Of a stretch of 64,000 bases of DNA, positions 39,384 through 51,545 are shown piece by piece (the stretch's first letter is position 1; every line of letters starts with the position of its first letter). Made by a program: the position numbers and the translations under genes. Source of the stretch: Sparassis latifolia (taxonomy: Eukaryota > Basidiomycota > Agaricomycetes > Polyporales > Sparassidaceae); contig CM031558.1 in assembly GCA_018466975.1 (NCBI GenBank), positions 2,294,001 through 2,358,000 of the forward strand, written 5' to 3'. Under the pieces are notes generated by a model. That model saw only the letters and a program-made list of their open reading frames with translations. It ran no database searches and was not told where the DNA came from.

Positions 39384-39892
39384 CTGGGTAGTGGCGTGTC
39401 AACTGAGGAAACATAAAGCCGTTCGGAGGACGTTCACCTCAGAACCTGCAAGTCTAGATGTGTCAATGGTTCGCCTCGGGACGCCAACTTCAGTGTGCAC
39501 AGCAAACTGTGGGATATTCCCACAAGCGGTTGAAAGTGCCTATTCGAGGACCGCACCAGTGACAACGGCCGACGGGCGTCTGTATCACGTGCGTTTAATA
39601 CGAGAGCGCTGGCGAATCTAAATGATCCCTATGATGAGTGGCGGACTCGGAGGGGCCGGGATCATATAGGGCAAATCCCTCTGCCGGTAATCTGCCTACC
39701 TACCTCGACATCAGTTCAATAGAAACGGTATGTTTTCACAATTGCATCTAGTATATAGAACCTCCAACTTCATTGCGGTTTCGGTGCGGTTTCGGTGCGC
39801 TGTGCTCGTTCTAGTTCCAGAGTAATAATTAGGTCTGAGATAAATCCGAGTCGGGGCCTCAGTCCACCTCATTGGCAGTATCAGCGAAGAGC

Positions 39893-42172
39893 TATATAAT
39901 GCATAGTGAGCCAGGTCCACCTACGCGGGACGGCGAAGCAGGTGGAGCCTCTGGAGGTGACTGTCATCAAGAGCGCCTTCACGGATGGCCTGAAGATGTG
40001 AGTACGTTTCAGATCTCGCCCGTTCTAGTACCACCTGATGTTCCGATGGTGCTGCAACAGCTACAGGAACACCGCCATTCTTAGACATCGGCGGAAAGGA
40101 CAGTGAGGCCTTTGTTAGTCTAAGGGTAGAACAGATTATCCACGATTTGGCGGTACCGAGAGGATGATGCTGCCTGTGGGCCTAGCAGCAACCTGACATC
40201 ACTTACCCAGAGTGAGTCAATTCTGCTATCTTTGGCATAGCACTAACTAGCTTTGCGTGGGTAACAACCCTGTATCTTTTACAGATCGCATCATGATTAT
40301 GGGAAGCAACCCTTGTATCCCAAAGAGACGGAGACGTTTGTCCACTTGGTAAGCGGATGGTCGGATCCAATGCTAGCAAACTACTTTGTGCTTAGTGGCG
40401 CGTGCTGCCTTTGCTTGCCATCATGAATACCGTGAGTCATCTTAAACTCCTACTGTGGGCTTCTCGGAGGTAGTGCCTGCAATCCAGACGAGTCTATAGC
40501 GAAGGATATCAAGGTCAGAAAAATGCATGGTTCCATCGATGAACCGCAGTAGACGGGAAGACACTCGATTGCAACGGATATTGGCACAAGTCCTACTTGG
40601 AAACTCAGAGAGTCGAAACTCAGAGTTCTGGATACTAGACGGCCATCTCGGTGGCAGATATCGCCGCGACAGATTTTTTAATTGGAACGAACGCACTCAA
40701 AGACGCACAACGGACATGGAGGTCAGTCTTTGTCCGCTCCTCAGCGACAGGGACACTCGGCAGATGCCTACCGTTGCATCCCCTTTCCTTACCGCACGGT
40801 GAGTTTGTTGTGCCTTTTCACAAGACATCAGATGCTGTACTGTGAGTCGCACTGCTCGAAAAGACAGGCATATCACAGCGTGCATTCGTATAAATTTAAA
40901 ATTCTAGGAAGACACTGATAATTCACTTGGCTCGAGGGGCGTGCAGTCGTTTTTCCCACTCAGATCTCTGATAATTCCCCGCAGCTTGCCCTTTATTCAG
41001 AAACAAAGGGGAATGAAACGAAAGAAGTTCGGACGTTCTCAACGGAATATTCCCAGAAAGCGACCGAGATATTGTCCCTTGTGTGTGGCATTCCTGGCGA
41101 ACTTCTGGAAGATCTAGGCGGCGACTTTTGCTTCTAGGGCGCACAGCCGACTATCATTACAAGTTGCTGGAAAACCTTTACCCTTCTTGTAGTGTGTCGG
41201 ACTCCGCAGACGTGCTTCCTGTGAGTCCATCCCTTATCAGTATTTGGAACACTCACATACGCCCACAGTGGAGTCACAAACCTCCTTATGTGATGATTAT
41301 TATTATCTGAAGGCTGCTAATTGAGACGCCAGTGGATGTCTATAAGTACGGGTTCATCGGACTGCATTCCCCCATCGCAACATCTCCAGTTCACAATATT
41401 CACCCGCAGTTTTTGCATTGCTCTATCAGAATGTGAGTACGTCGACATAGCGAAATGTCACGATTCACTGACGCCTCTGTTGAACCCTTCTTAGGTGCTA
41501 CCGAGAAGGATCGGCCGTAAGCTGGTTCATGGGTTGTGGGTGTGTTGTGGGGCCCGTTACCACGGGTGATGTGCAGTATTGCAAAGATAAGGACTGCCGG
41601 GACCGTGAAGATCGTAGGTTACCTGAGTCAAACGGCACGACAATGGTCACTGATACTTCATCTATCAGCTCCGGTCAAAGTTACGTCTGCGAGATACACA
41701 ACGTATGACACCTGCGGCGCCGCATCGAGCTGCCGAGGTGTGGGTGACTCCTGATCAAGCTGGGTACGCGAATATGTACTTGTACAATCTTCAATTTGTC
41801 TTCTGTGTTGAATGCTATGCCTATGTTCTGGAGCTATTGTCAGGGCATGGAGACGTCTGTGATTCCGATGGGGTGTAAGCACAAGCATACTGGTGCTGGT
41901 CGGCCCGAAGTACGCCTCCATCCTGTGCCTCTGACCTGCAAGTTACTGTGGATGGACCGCTGAGCCAAAGGTAGGTTGTAGATGCTTCAACATCGCGCCT
42001 CAGGATATCTAGAACCTTCGCCGGTTATGTTTGCTAAAGTTCGAAACGTCGTATTAAACAAGGACTGCCAGTGGTTAGCCAGAGGTGAGGCTCGCACATA
42101 AGTGTTGATACTATAGCTACCGGGGGCTGCTATGTAGTGGTCGCAGAGTTCAAAGACGACGGTCACGATTGA
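39893..42172 (+). CDS. Candidate multi-exon gene of unknown family
   Basis: Several plus-strand segments look like exons with basidiomycete splice sites. These are 39949-39997 (VTVIKSAFTDGLK, then GTGAGT), 40084-40166, 40286-40350, 40397-40432, 40650-40800, 40984-41130 (TFSTEYSQKATEILSLVCGI), 41314-41432 (VDVYKYGFIGLHSPIA), 41495-41702 (FMGCGCVVGPVTTGDVQYCK), 41738-41874 (WVTPDQAGYANMYLYNLQ), about 42009-42083 and 42116-42172 (ATGGCYVVVAEFKDDGHD, TGA). I could not join all of them in phase, so the gene is either mis-modelled or partly decayed. It is Cys-rich in the second half. A TATATAA lies at 39892. No family recognised. Confidence 0.4.
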
Positions 42173-42405
42173 CTTTGTTGGCACTCTAACTATATAGGTG
42201 TAGCGTGCATGGCAAATTAATTGAAGTATTGAGAAAGGAAAGATAATAGGTGAACACAGCTGATCCTATCGAGTACACACAATGTGAAATTTAGACGTCG
42301 AGTCCGATGGAAGGTAGTATAGCAACCAGACACGGACATCTATCGAAGGACATGTTGCAGGTGAAGTATGAACACTATATGATGTGCACAAGCCTTCTAA
42401 TACGA

Positions 42406-43672
<1,267 letters not shown>

Positions 43673-44956
43673 ATGGATACAGACCCTACCCAAGGCACTA
43701 CTCACTTGAATTGGGGAAATGTCGCGCTCGCCTTCTCTTTCATCCTTCTCGATGCCGGCATCTCCCTCTCGTTCGGTCTCGGGGTCGGCAGCGGGCTTGT
43801 CACTGCCGCCATTAGATGCGTGCTCCAGCTGAGCGTTGTTGCGCTCATATTGCAGAAGGTATTTGAGACGAACAATCCATGGGCAGTTGCGGCGATTGCT
43901 TGTGCGTTGGCCGTTGGTCGTTTGTTCGCGGTACACTGACATGCAAGCGACGCGTCAGTCCTGTTGAACTTGATGGGGACCATTGAAACAGGTCAGATCT
44001 TTCTGCATATTGGCACTGATATCCACTTGAACGGTCTGCGCCAGTCATTAACAAGTCAAAGCGCCGCTATCAGTATATGGTCTGTATACCATGTTCTCGC
44101 ATGTGAATCTTTAACTCAGCGCGCGACAGTTCCCGTCCGTGCTCTTCGGTATGCTCAGCTCCACTATACCCGTCTCCGTCATTGGCATTCGTTACGCTAT
44201 GGGCGTCCAACCATTGTGGAAGCCAGAGCAATACAGTACGTATTATCCTGACTTCTTACTCTCTTTACTAAATACTCGTCTAGTCCCTGTGGTGGGTATG
44301 CTCTGTGGTGCCACCATCTCAGGAATAGTCGTTTCGGTGTCGTATGTCTTGAAAGAGCTCAGGTGAGTTTCTGACAACTACTGCTACGTGCGGCAATGAA
44401 CAGGCATTAAACCTAGCGACAACCGAGACAAAGTAGAGATGTACCTCGCCTTCGGCGCGTCGCGATTCGAAGCATGCAAGCCCATCGCGACCGAAGCGCT
44501 CCGGGTCGCGCTCACGCCTAACATCAACCAGATGAGGTGCGCTCTACTCACACATGTTCACCGGACATCCGCTGAACGAAATGCAGTGTGATCGGCATCA
44601 TTGCGATCCCGGGCATGATGACTGGCGCGATACTCGGCGGGTCCTCCGTCGAACAGGCCGCCCGCCTGCAGATGGTGATCATGTTCATGATATCCTCGTG
44701 CACCGCGCTCTCGTCCATCGTCACCACCGGTTTAGCACTCGCAGTCGTGGTCGACAACCAGCACCGTATCCGCAGCGATCGCATCGATAGCAGGAAGCAT
44801 TTCATATGGAGGGCGACCGACCGGGCGATGGGGAAGGTGATTGATGCCGTGAAGAGCGCAGGGAACAGGGCTTGGTCTGCGGTCATGAAAGCTTTCAAGA
44901 AGGAGGATGGCATTTTAGAGAGTGACTCTGGGGAAAGAGAGACTCTCCTGGGTTGA
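43673..44956 (+). CDS. UPF0014 family membrane protein (FetB/ALS3-like)
   Basis: A polytopic membrane protein related to bacterial FetB (iron-export ABC permease partner of FetA) and plant ALS3/STAR2. The substrate in fungi is unknown. Seven exons: 43673-43901, 43959-43991, 44045-44079, 44130-44235, 44284-44362, 44417-44536, 44587-44956; 972 nt, 323 aa. All phases agree and introns are 50-57 bp. Family landmarks: LDAGISLSFGLG near the N terminus, RCVLQLSVVALILQ, LFGMLSSTIPVSVIG, PVVGMLCGATISGI, YLAFGASRFEA, IGIIAIPGMMTGAILGGSS and IMFMISSCTALSSI. The C-terminal tail is basic then acidic and cytosolic-looking. No matching ATPase gene is in the window. Confidence 0.9.
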
Positions 44957-45304
44957 GGAAGGCTAGTCGAATTGTAACCGGCCGCTGGGAATATCATTGT
45001 AGTGTAGGGACTCAAAATGTCTGCATATCGAAGCGCTCGGTGAACGCTGTTTTCATGCCACAACTTGTTCGTTCTACGAGACCTTCCTCATTGGGGTATG
45101 ATGGAACCAAAGATTGCTTCTGCCGAACTCTGCCGCGGATGATCGCGAGTCACTTTGCAGCAGAAGTATCCACCATTTTATCGCAATTATCGTCTATATC
45201 TTATAGGCTTTTTAGTGTAGTAAGTTGTCATATCCGCAAGCATATAGCATTTCTAACGCCGAACACAGATTCCAACTCTCCGAGTGAGAGCAGCCCGAAT
45301 CCCG
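44957..45304. other. Intergenic stretch
   Basis: 348 bp between UPF0014 and the aminotransferase; no gene or clear regulatory site seen. Confidence 0.5.
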
Positions 45305-47070
45305 ATGGTCAACAGCCTCCCGCCAGAATTCTACACCCCCTTCCTCTCGGACGCCGCAGAAGCGCGCAAGCCGAGCCCAAGTAAGCCACGTCCTCGTCTT
45401 TCCCCTTCTCGCCCAAACCAACCACTCAAATCAGCCCAGTCCGCAGCCTGTACCCGCTCGAGGCGCAGCCGGGCGTGATCTCGCTGCTCGCGGGGAAGCC
45501 GAACGGGGACACGTTCCCGCTCGTATCTGTGCAGCTGCGCGCGCGCATGCCCGAGGACCCTGCCCAAGTTCGCACAACGGAGATCTCGGGACAGCAGCTA
45601 GCGGAGGCGCTGCAGTACGGACCGACAGCGGGCACGCCTGCGCTCACCCGGTGGATATTTGGTCTGCAGGAGCGCGAGCATGGGCGGTGCCAGCGGGAGG
45701 GGTGGAGGATTAGTGTTGGTACTGGCTCGCAGGATGTGATTTTTAAGGTACGGTTGTCTGGGGTGTTGTGCTTGCCTTTAGTGCTGAGTTAAGCGCGCAG
45801 GCCTTTCACGCGATCGTGAACCCTGGAGATGCTGTTCTCGTGGAGAGCCCTGTTTATGCGTAAGTACCTGGCGTCTTTGTCTGTCGTCGCTGATTCGGAT
45901 GGACGGTTCAGAGGCGTCCTTCCAATACTACACGCCCTGCACTGTGATTTGGTCGGTGGGTTACAGCCATGGTTCCACATGTAAACAGTGGCTGAAATAT
46001 TGCTCTGTATCAGAAATCCCGACCGACTCCCAAGGAATTCTGTCAGGCTCATTACGGTCCACGTTGGAGAACTGGCCAGCATCCAAGCCGAAGCCCAAAG
46101 CCCTCTATACTGTACCTGTGAGCATTCCCAAATAATACCTCCCCTTTATTGCATATTCATAACACATTTGCAGTACGGGTGCAATCCAACCGGAACAATC
46201 GCCGCGCTCGAACGGCGACGGGAGGTGCTCGACCTCGCGCGAGAACATAACTTCCTCATCCTAGAAGGTGAGTAACTCTACGAGCGAGTCACGAGCTGCA
46301 GCACGGCTGACAAGGTGCGCCAGACGATCCCTATTACTATCTGTACTTCGGGAGCGCGGAGCGCTGCCCGTCGTATTTCAAGCTCGAGCTGGAACAGCCT
46401 GAGGTCGGGCGCGTGCTGCGGTTCGACAGCCTGTCGAAGATCCTCTCTTCCGGGCTGCGAATTGGGTTCGTGTCTGGCCCGGAGCCGCTGCTGCAGGCCA
46501 TCGACATGCATGTACGTCGCGCTCACTCCTTTTCCTCTCCATACACGCCAGCTGAACCCCCCTCCCAAGACCGCCGTCGCAAACCTGCAGCCGTCGTCGC
46601 TGACGCAGATGATCGCGTTCTCGCTGCTCGACTCCTGGGGGTACGACGGGTTCCGGACGCACACGCAGAATGTATCGCGGTTCTACCGCGAGAAGCGTGA
46701 CATGTTCGAACGCGCACTGCAGCGGCACCTCGCGGGCCTTGCGGAGTGGAACACGCCTGAGGCTGGGATGTTCTACTGGTAAGCCTTACTATGTTGCCGA
46801 TGCAGCAGCACTTCATGCTCATGTCGGCGTACGTCGCGCAGGTTCAAGCTCCTACTTGGCGGCCCGGATGAAGGAGATTCGGAGATCCTCATCCGGACGA
46901 AGGCGTACGAGCACGGTGTGCTTGCACTACCGGGAACAACCTTCTTGCCTAGCGGGGGTAAGACTGCGTATGTACGTGCGTCGTTCAGTATGGTTTCGGA
47001 AGAGGAGATGGAGGAGGCTGCGAAGCGACTCAGGCAGGTCGTCCTAGACGAACGACGAGCTCGGACGTAA
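45305..47070 (+). CDS. Aromatic / 2-aminoadipate-type aminotransferase
   Basis: PLP-dependent fold-type I transaminase of the Aro8 / kynurenine-aminoadipate aminotransferase group. It is expected to interconvert aromatic amino acids or 2-aminoadipate with their 2-oxo acids. Nine exons: 45305-45380, 45440-45747, 45801-45859, 45912-45955, 46014-46117, 46174-46267, 46324-46511, 46570-46778, 46842-47070; 1311 nt, 436 aa. Motifs: ISLLAGKPN, the GTGSQDVIFK loop, NPGDAVLVESPVY, YGCNPTG (substrate/PLP loop), DDPYYYL, the Schiff-base Lys in DSLSKILSSGLRIG (about K267) and the C-terminal RASFS with the carboxylate-binding Arg. No targeting peptide, so probably cytosolic. It ends 149 bp from the convergent COQ4. 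Confidence 0.93.
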
Positions 47071-47219
47071 AAAGATGACGGGCATTCGGCCGTCGGTATA
47101 GTACTCGAGCAGGGATGAAGCATTGTAATAATCCTCCGAGTGAAGAATTCACCGGCGCCCTGTAAATGAAGGGGGATGCATTTTATTCGGCTTACCGCAA
47201 CACAGATCTGGTTATCACG

Positions 47220-48228
47220 TCATGATGATAGCGCCAATTGTGCTTGCGCTTCCTTTGCCCTCTTCTCCGCCGCCGCCTTCGCCTCGCTGAGAGGCTTGCT
47301 CCAGCGCGCCTCTGGAGGGTCCCAGATCCCAAACTCCCGCTTCATCTCTTCCACGTCTTGCTCCCACCGCTTCTCCCAGTACACCGTGATGAGGCTCGGC
47401 GCGGTGGACCCGCACTTGACTGCCCAGGGCACGAACTCCCTAAACAGCCGCGCGCGCTTCTGCGGGTTCAGGCGGAGGTGGCCGAACGCGGCGGAGAAGC
47501 CCGCAACGGGGAGGCCGAGGTTCGCGAACTCGAAGAACTTGAGCGCGAGCTCGGACTCGACGTTGACGGGCAGCGAGCAGACGCAGTGGTAAAAGTCGTG
47601 GCACTCGCGGTAGCGCTGGAGGACGTACGCGAGCTCCGGGTCATCGATGTAGTGCACCTAGGCAGGGAAGAGGGTCCACGTCAGGTTGACTGTATGACAT
47701 AGTGCGTAAGAATGTGTGGGCTACGAACGGGTTCACGGGTGTCTGGCGTGACGCCGCAGCGCTCGAGCCAGGTAACGTACGCGCGGCCGAAACTGCCCTC
47801 GGGGAGTAGCGCGAGTTTATTCATGTCAACCGTGTGGGTGTTCACTCGCGGTCTGTCTTTCAGGATCTGGCGACCCTCCTGACTCTGTAGCATCCTGTCT
47901 CGTAGACGGGGCAGAACAGGCCCAGACGTGGTGTCCCCCAACGCCGCGACCATGTCTTAGGCGGGGGGAGGTAAGACAGATGGCCCGTAACGGGGACGCG
48001 GCAGAGACACACACCTCCTCTCCGTGGATTTGAGAGCGACACCAGGGCAGAACCAAGTGCGAGGATACCGTTCTCAACCCAGCTGAGGTGGATGTGCCCT
48101 TCGTACGCAGGGGTGCGAACGGAACGGGTCTGACATCGGGCTGGAGATGTTATAGTACTGCTGGAGGCTGTGGCGACGCGTAAAACCGAGCGCCGCGTTG
48201 AGTTCATCAGAGCAACGGTTAGAGACAT
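47220..48228 (-). CDS. COQ4, ubiquinone biosynthesis
   Basis: Mitochondrial inner-membrane, matrix-side protein of coenzyme Q synthesis. It is required to hold the CoQ complex together; recent work links the family to C1 processing of the ring. Exons 48015-48228, 47729-47955 and 47220-47657 total 879 nt (292 aa). The first about 45 residues are basic and Ser/Arg-rich, a typical matrix-targeting presequence; an ATG seven codons upstream is an alternative. Diagnostic residues: the zinc-type motif HDFYH followed by 11 residues and Glu (about 166-182), plus NPRRGDMVAALGDTT and YIDDPELAYVLQRYRECH. The second intron uses donor GTTCGT. Confidence 0.95.
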
Positions 48229-48804
48229 TGTCCTTCTATAGGGCCGCACGGATGAGGAGAATAACCAAGACCGCGCACCGTCCTGAGATCGGAACTTACG
48301 AAGAATGTTTCAGGAAAAATTACAGGACAATTCCGTCTGTTCTGTAGATAAAAACCCTGAACTTTGCGTGAAGATGGGAGCAAGAAGCTCGGTGGTGGTA
48401 CGAGGTAAAGCTCTGAAGTGGTGAGATGGACGCGCGCGTGCCTGCAATCGAGACGCGTCGCGACTGCACGCGGAGAAAGCCGAGCTGTCTCTTCCGAAGG
48501 CCATTACCTCGTCCACCGCAAGCCTGGAGGTTGCAGTCGTCAGTATACGTGTAATCTTTGACCAAAAATCGAGTACGATGCATTTCCTTCATATTCCGAC
48601 CCGTGTAATGCTAATTGACGCGTCATTCCCGCGTTCTGCAGGCCCGAGAGCCTGTTTCTGGTGAAACCCATTTTCATTACCCTCAAGATCAAAGGATAAT
48701 CACTGTGCGTATCTTTGAGCTTCGCCTAGTCGTTGGACGCATCACCTTTCGAGTTGAACTCACCTCTATCGTTCGTCAGCAGGCGAACACAGTGACCACG
48801 AGCT
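48229..48804. other. Divergent intergenic region COQ4 / F-box gene
   Basis: 576 bp with no gene seen; must contain both promoters. No obvious TATA box. Confidence 0.5.
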
Positions 48805-50355
48805 ATGGCGCGCATCGAGAACGACCAAGGGATTGCTATTCGGCTCCCTACTCGCGCCGGAGAGTTCGTTACAGCTCGCCGTTGCATCAACGACCTGCCC
48901 TTGGACGTTCTCATCACCATATTCAAGATGGTATATTTCAACTCTCGCAAAATTGGCCATTATGTTGAGAAGCTCATTGAGAGTGCTGATGGTGACACCG
49001 AATGGGAGGATCCGGACGAAGGCATACCTACAGATTGGCACAAAGACGATAATCTTTTCTCCCCTTCGCTCTTCCCAGAAGCGCTAGCTGCGGTATGTCC
49101 GCTGTGGAGAGAAGCCATGAATTGTGTCTCGGTCTTCTGGACTCGCCTCGTCATCATCGTCGGACAACATTCCACTCCTCTGTCCGAGATTAGCTCCTAC
49201 CTTACCTTGTCACGCAAGCACCCTATTGACATCATCATTACTCACCACCCCCAGGACGTTAACTCGAGCGACACCTCAGGAGAAGTTAGAGTAGTGGAGA
49301 TCATGGAATTACTGCTCCCTCACATTGGGCGCTGGAGAAAATTGCACATCAATGTTGCCCTACAGTCTTCACAGTCTTCACTCCCTTCCCGCATTTCAGA
49401 TTTACGCGGCAATGCAAGTGCTCTGACCAGCCTTCGTTTGGAATCCAGCTCCCCAAGAACAACGAGAATGGACAGAATACTTCGACTAGTCGAGGACTTC
49501 CAAACTCCCGCATTGCAGGAACTCGTATCGGATGGATACGTCTTCCGCGATGCCTACCTCTCCTCCCCGAAGTCTCTCGCCTCTATAACCACCCTGACCA
49601 TTTCACACTTCAGCGCCTGGAACTTCGTGGGAGACAGCAAGCTATTCTTTGTCAGCGAACTCGTGGTATGCCTGCACCGTCTGCAGAACCTCACGGACCT
49701 GCGCCTGGTAGATCTGGTCCTGGATGACTTCATGACAGTATCTCGACTACCGCAGAATGCTTCACTCGACATCGAGTCCGTGCGCTTCGAGGGCATGCAC
49801 GGCTCGAACCTGTCCAATTTCTACTATGTTGCAAACCGCCCCCGGTTCACCTACCTAACTTTCGGCCGGTGCACGCTCCCGCACCGCATCAGCATGGGCG
49901 GGTGCATGGAGCTGAACCTGTCCGACCTTTCGCCGGACTCGGATATTCATGCATTGCTGCAGGACTGGGACGGCGATTGTGATAATGCCCTATCTGTTTC
50001 GAATTGTTCCAGCTTCGACGGTCGCGTCCTGCTACAGCTCTCTGTTGCAGCAAATGGGGAGTGGCTGTGTCCCAGAATGACGTCCCTGGACGTTGAGGAC
50101 TGTCCCTTATTCAACAGTGGGGATCTCCAGAGAATGGTGCAGGCGCGTCGAGAGGAACACGCCAAGTCTGGCTTCGCCGATGAGGGCGATCCCAATTTTA
50201 CGATTCCGTCCATTGAACACCTTTCGGTATCGCACAGTGGCGACCTCACGAGCGAAGACAAAGCGTGGTTCGACAAGAACGTCAAGTATGTGACTTGGGA
50301 TGAGTGGACGGGAGGGTACGAATACGGACAGTTCACTGGAAGGAGGCGACAATGA
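48805..50355 (+). CDS. F-box-like protein with divergent LRR-type body
   Basis: Intronless, 516 aa. An F-box-like helix set near the N terminus (INDLPLDVLITIFKMVYF, about residues 28-45, then LAAVCPLWREAM at about 95) suggests Skp1 binding and a role as a ubiquitin-ligase adaptor. The remainder shows irregular Leu-rich strands typical of expanded basidiomycete F-box proteins. The target is unknown. A paralogue with clear lesions lies at 61806-63329. The ATG at 48805 is the first in frame and precedes the conserved GIAIRLPTRA segment shared with the paralogue. Confidence 0.85.
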   Translation: MARIENDQGIAIRLPTRAGEFVTARRCINDLPLDVLITIFKMVYFNSRKIGHYVEKLIESADGDTEWEDPDEGIPTDWHKDDNLFSPSLFPEALAAVCPLWREAMNCVSVFWTRLVIIVGQHSTPLSEISSYLTLSRKHPIDIIITHHPQDVNSSDTSGEVRVVEIMELLLPHIGRWRKLHINVALQSSQSSLPSRISDLRGNASALTSLRLESSSPRTTRMDRILRLVEDFQTPALQELVSDGYVFRDAYLSSPKSLASITTLTISHFSAWNFVGDSKLFFVSELVVCLHRLQNLTDLRLVDLVLDDFMTVSRLPQNASLDIESVRFEGMHGSNLSNFYYVANRPRFTYLTFGRCTLPHRISMGGCMELNLSDLSPDSDIHALLQDWDGDCDNALSVSNCSSFDGRVLLQLSVAANGEWLCPRMTSLDVEDCPLFNSGDLQRMVQARREEHAKSGFADEGDPNFTIPSIEHLSVSHSGDLTSEDKAWFDKNVKYVTWDEWTGGYEYGQFTGRRRQ

Positions 50356-51158
50356 TGAAAGACATGTAATGCGGGTGTAAGCTTACTTCCAACCTCATGC
50401 TGAATTATTCATGTTGAGTCGATGTGCAAATCTAGTGCGCGTTCACATGTCTTCCGTACCTGCATATGACGATGTGATCTCTGGGAGTAGCCCTCTGGAG
50501 GCCTATCACAGTGGCGAAATCTGCACTGATGAATCTATCTTCTATTCTCTGTTGACGATGCGCAGCTCTGCCCGAATAACGCTCAGACCGCTGGATCCAT
50601 CACTGGAACTTCCTGGATCTACTCCCGGAGCTGTGTTACAAGAAACGCTATGTCTGCGTTGATGGAGTCATACCCAGACTGAGTATATTCGAGGATTCCT
50701 ATCTAGAGCCGAGATGCTCACATCTCTCTGTGATTCATAATCAAGGTCTAGGATGCTTATCAACCCAGGACGATGGAGGACACTCCGATACTTGCTATCG
50801 CCAATGCGGACAAATGTGGTACGAAAGATAAGTTAGCAACCTCTTGGGCTCAAATGGTACATGCGGTTGCAGACTTCGTTGTCTGCTTAGAAGTTATCAC
50901 AAGCTTATCTAGGAATACCTCCGTGATGCCGATGCGGCTGCAACACTCAATTCCAGTGTCTGACCGAATAAACTGTTGACATAAGGATATGCGCCACGAA
51001 TATTATCATTTATCAATCTTGCACTGACAATCGCATCTAAAAAAATCCCGCCGCGATCGAATAATTTCAGATAGATACAGTCATTCGAGCGTAGAGAGGA
51101 AGACTAAGGCATCTAAAGTGTGCGCGACTCGCTATATTTGGCTCTCCATGCAAATCGT
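50356..51158. other. Gene-free stretch
   Basis: Short frames only. Some plus-strand text after 50410 has coding-like composition but no splice-linked model. Nothing assignable. Confidence 0.45.
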
Positions 51159-51454
51159 CTAATGTCCCGGAGTGGTGGTGGTAGTGATCGTCTTCACCGA
51201 AGTCGACGTTAACACATCGGTGGAGGTCGCGGACGAGGTAATCGTGGAGGTACGGGTGCTCGTCACCGGAGTGGTGGTAATAGACTGCACATCGATCGTT
51301 CGCGTGCTCGTTACGAAGACAGTGGTGTAGACGTAAACTAATAACAGAAACAGCAGGTGAGCGCAAGGTGCAGTTTGCTATTATCAGACTTACCGGCGTT
51401 GACACCAGAAGCCACGAGGACGACCGCCGCGATGATACTCTTGCTGAAGTACAT
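51159..51454 (-). CDS. Small secreted Thr/Ser-rich protein 1
   Basis: 79 aa. Exon 1 (51394-51454) is almost exactly a signal peptide (MYFSKSIIAAVVLVASGVNA). A 56-bp intron (51338-51393) follows, then exon 2 (51159-51337) encodes a Thr/Ser/Val-rich chain with SITTTPVTSTRTSTITSS-like text, probably O-glycosylated. No Cys, no GPI signal. A TATATAA lies 85 bp upstream of the ATG (51539-51545). It shares architecture and intron position and phase with the gene at 54019. Function unknown. Confidence 0.72.
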
Positions 51455-51538
51455 GATGAATAATAGGCGAGGAGGCGTAGAATAAGTGCGTGTGTGATGT
51501 GTGTTGAGTGATAATTTTTTTGTCAAATTTCATAAGGC

Positions 51539-51545
51539 TTATATA
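51539..51545 (-). promoter_or_regulatory. TATA box of secreted protein 1
   Basis: TATATAA on the minus strand, 85 bp before the ATG at 51454. Confidence 0.55.
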
